Below, one piece after another: positions 62,645 through 64,000 of a stretch of DNA of 64,000 bases; the first letter of the stretch is position 1; each line of letters starts with the position of its first letter. Where the stretch lies: the NCBI RefSeq assembly GCF_000156375.1, contig NZ_DS996353.1:21368-85367 (forward strand), in the 5' to 3' direction. The position numbers were made by a program, and so were the translations under genes. This stretch comes from Desulfovibrio piger ATCC 29098. Lineage in GTDB: Bacteria; Desulfobacterota; Desulfovibrionia; Desulfovibrionales; Desulfovibrionaceae. The notes under the pieces are model-generated. The model had not been told where the DNA came from, did no database searches, and was given only the letters and a program-made list of their open reading frames with translations.

Positions 62645-63388
62645 ATGGAGGGGCTCTGGCTGCTGCGTCACGGTTCTTTGCTGCCCAACCCGGAGCGGCG
62701 CTTTGTGGGCGCGCGCGACATCGCCCTGACCGAGGCGGGACGGGGACAGATACGGCAGGCCGCCCGGGCCCTGCTGGCGGAATGCGATGCGGCAAACGGG
62801 CTGCCGCCCTCTGCTGCCGCAGCCACCGGGCAGGGCAGACATGCGCAAACGGCGGTTGCAGAGGCAGCGGAGAGAGGGGCGTTACGAGAAGGGAGGACCG
62901 GCCAGTATGGCCCCTGTGTGCCGCAACACATCATCTGTTCGGATCTGGGCCGCTGCCGGGAAAGTGCGCGGCTGGTGCAGGACGTCTTTCGTGCCCGGGG
63001 CCATGCCGTAGATGTTTTTCCCGATGCGGGACTGCGCGAGATCTCGCTGGGGTTGTGGGAGGGCCTGACCATAGCCGAAGTGGAAGCCCGCTGGCCGGGC
63101 AGCCATGCGGCCAGGGGGACTGACATGGCGGGCTTCGTGCCGCCGCAGGGAGAGAGCTTTGCCGCAGTGCAGGCGCGCGCCATGGCTTGTGTGGAACGCT
63201 GGCAGGCCCGTTATCCCGGAGAATGTTTGCTGCTGGTCAGCCATGCGGGCGTGCTGCGTACCCTGCTGTGCCACTGGCTGGCCCTGCCGCTGGCCGAGGT
63301 GATGCGCGTCCCCCAGCACTATGCCTGCCGTATCTGGCTGCCGGGAAAGGAATTTTTGGGGGAAGAGACTTCCTTCAGCTGGCGCTGA
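62645..63388 (+). CDS. Histidine phosphatase family protein (CobC/phosphoglycerate-mutase-like)
   Basis: A 247-residue phosphatase. The phosphohistidine motif is LLRHGSLL (His9), with RRFVGARDIALTEAGRGQI (about 19-37), IICSDLGRCRESARLV (about 96-111), LREISLGLWEGLT (about 128-140) and the second catalytic His in LLVSHAGVLRTLL. It resembles CobC alpha-ribazole phosphatases. An insertion of about 45 residues (about 50-94), low in conserved residues, separates the first helix from the IICSDL strand. It begins 1 base after the previous stop and closes the cluster. A phosphate-removal step on the pathway product is likely. Confidence 0.83.
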   Translation: MEGLWLLRHGSLLPNPERRFVGARDIALTEAGRGQIRQAARALLAECDAANGLPPSAAAATGQGRHAQTAVAEAAERGALREGRTGQYGPCVPQHIICSDLGRCRESARLVQDVFRARGHAVDVFPDAGLREISLGLWEGLTIAEVEARWPGSHAARGTDMAGFVPPQGESFAAVQARAMACVERWQARYPGECLLLVSHAGVLRTLLCHWLALPLAEVMRVPQHYACRIWLPGKEFLGEETSFSWR

Positions 63389-63739
63389 AAGCGTGCGTCC
63401 CCCACCCGTCTTTCCCAGGGCTCTTCGCTCGGGAGGATGACAGAACAAGGCGTATGCAGACCTGCGCCCGTCCCTGTGGGCTCTTGGTAAAAGAGTTGTG
63501 AGGTGGGCTGCCGGATATGGGCGCCTGGCAGGGAAATTTTCACAAGACGTTGTTTGGCTGCGCTGATGCCGCTGTCAGGTGGAGACGCTCTGGATGGCGG
63601 AGCGTAGGGGAAGACGTTTGAAGGAAAAGAGCTTTGCGTCTGCGCAACAGGAGGACGCCACAGGGCAAGCCTGTGACGCTGTCCCATGACAGGGGCGCAG
63701 AGCGGTGGGGCCTCCTGCCGGAAGCCCCGGCCGTCGTTC
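63389..63739. other. Gap between convergent genes
   Basis: No gene is supported. GGGGC / GCCCC arms (about 63698-63720) may form a hairpin after the minus-strand gene. No T-run terminator was found for the long cluster. Confidence 0.4.
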
Positions 63740-64000
63740 CTAATCCAGGGTCAGGATGACGGACAGGGCCTTGAAGATGACCCAAACGCTGCTGCCCACC
63801 GGCGGGATGGGGCTTTCACCGCGCACATGCAGAGCGCAGGCCTGGCTGCCGTCAGGCAGGTTGACCAGGATCTCGGCCAGCATCTCGTCCTGGCGCACAC
63901 GTTCCACCGTGCCCCGGAAGCAGTTGCGTGTGGCCACGGGGGGCTTGTCCTGGCCCTGGTCGGGCTCGATGATGATCCAGGGGGCCTTGATGCTGGCGGT
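63740..64000 (-). CDS. Mop/TOBE-domain molybdate-binding protein, C-terminal part (ModE-like; cut by window edge)
   Basis: The open frame runs off the right edge of the window. The visible C-terminal 86 residues begin with the end of one Mop domain (SIKAPWIIIEP). A linker and a second complete Mop domain follow: TRNCFRGTVERVRQDEMLAEILVNL, SQACALHVRGESPIPPVGSSVWVIFKALSVIL. Tandem Mop domains are typical of ModE repressors and di-Mop molbindins. A GTG at 63937 could start a single-domain molbindin, but the sequence before it continues the Mop pattern, so a longer gene is more likely. Next to the molybdenum locus, a molybdate-responsive regulator is the best guess. Confidence 0.7.
   Translation of the reverse strand, partial: TASIKAPWIIIEPDQGQDKPPVATRNCFRGTVERVRQDEMLAEILVNLPDGSQACALHVRGESPIPPVGSSVWVIFKALSVILTLD

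Noticed and set aside
63531-63548. Second redox-type palindrome near 63540
   Set aside because: Only the right half (TTTTCACAA) fits; the left half does not, and it lies between convergent gene ends.

Overview
The window is chromosomal DNA of a high-GC, anaerobic, Gram-negative deltaproteobacterium, almost certainly a member of Desulfovibrionaceae (Desulfovibrio or a close relative). The main reason is a molybdenum aldehyde oxidoreductase that matches Desulfovibrio gigas MOP in length, in all eight Fe-S cysteines and in long stretches of sequence. It is followed by a gene set (homologues of D. vulgaris DVU1558 to DVU1551) that I know mainly from sulfate reducers. HypD/HypE hydrogenase maturation, outer-membrane genes (FadL, Mla) and codon use agree. 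No phage, plasmid, insertion sequence, rRNA or CRISPR was seen.

Layout. 1-1066: left-edge corrinoid gene (cobI) behind a possible cobalamin riboswitch. 1236-14168: a long minus-strand block with a homocysteine methyltransferase-like gene, hypE, hypD, argC, a DUF1844 gene, a class V aminotransferase, an RlmI-type rRNA methylase, a membrane-anchored hypothetical and the NAD operon nadC-nadA-nadB. The NAD operon has a clear promoter beside a Rex/HcpR-like palindrome. 14372-16471: mgtE and an orphan NarL-type response regulator. 16839-23242 (minus): LysR regulator, dicarboxylate/amino-acid symporter, acetyltransferase and a 1021-residue membrane protein with a degenerate PHP-like domain. 23533-27201 (minus): tRNA-Ser(GGA), two tiny membrane-protein genes, fabI, purC and hisD. 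27406-33503: grpE, a FadL porin and a four-gene MCE/Mla lipid transporter. 33602-39757 (plus): polA, rplM-rpsI and a large stand-alone YcaO protein. 40081-46199: a DsdC-like regulator divergent from a complete livJHMGF branched-chain amino-acid ABC operon. 46482-50367: M16 peptidase and a DUF2333 membrane protein.

50949-63388 is the most interesting part: a plus-strand molybdenum locus. A MoeA-like molybdopterin-binding protein with a C-terminal cysteine cluster is followed by the aldehyde oxidoreductase. Eight tightly packed genes come next, seven of whose junctions overlap or sit one base apart: an Fe-S/flavin oxidoreductase with a CCG dicluster domain, a small zinc-ribbon-like redox protein, a SAM methyltransferase (TrsM), a C-GCAxxG-C-C protein, a radical SAM enzyme (TrsS), a PaaK-like adenylate-forming ligase, a MobA/MocA-like nucleotidyltransferase fused to an HD domain, and a histidine phosphatase. 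Together they look like a biosynthetic or maturation pathway with pterin- or nucleotide-type chemistry serving the adjacent molybdoenzyme. To my knowledge its product has not been established. The right edge cuts a gene encoding tandem Mop/TOBE molybdate-binding domains (ModE-like), which fits the molybdenum theme.

Most transcription units end in recognisable intrinsic terminators. A family of long GC-rich hairpins of shared sequence also lies at several gene 3' ends.
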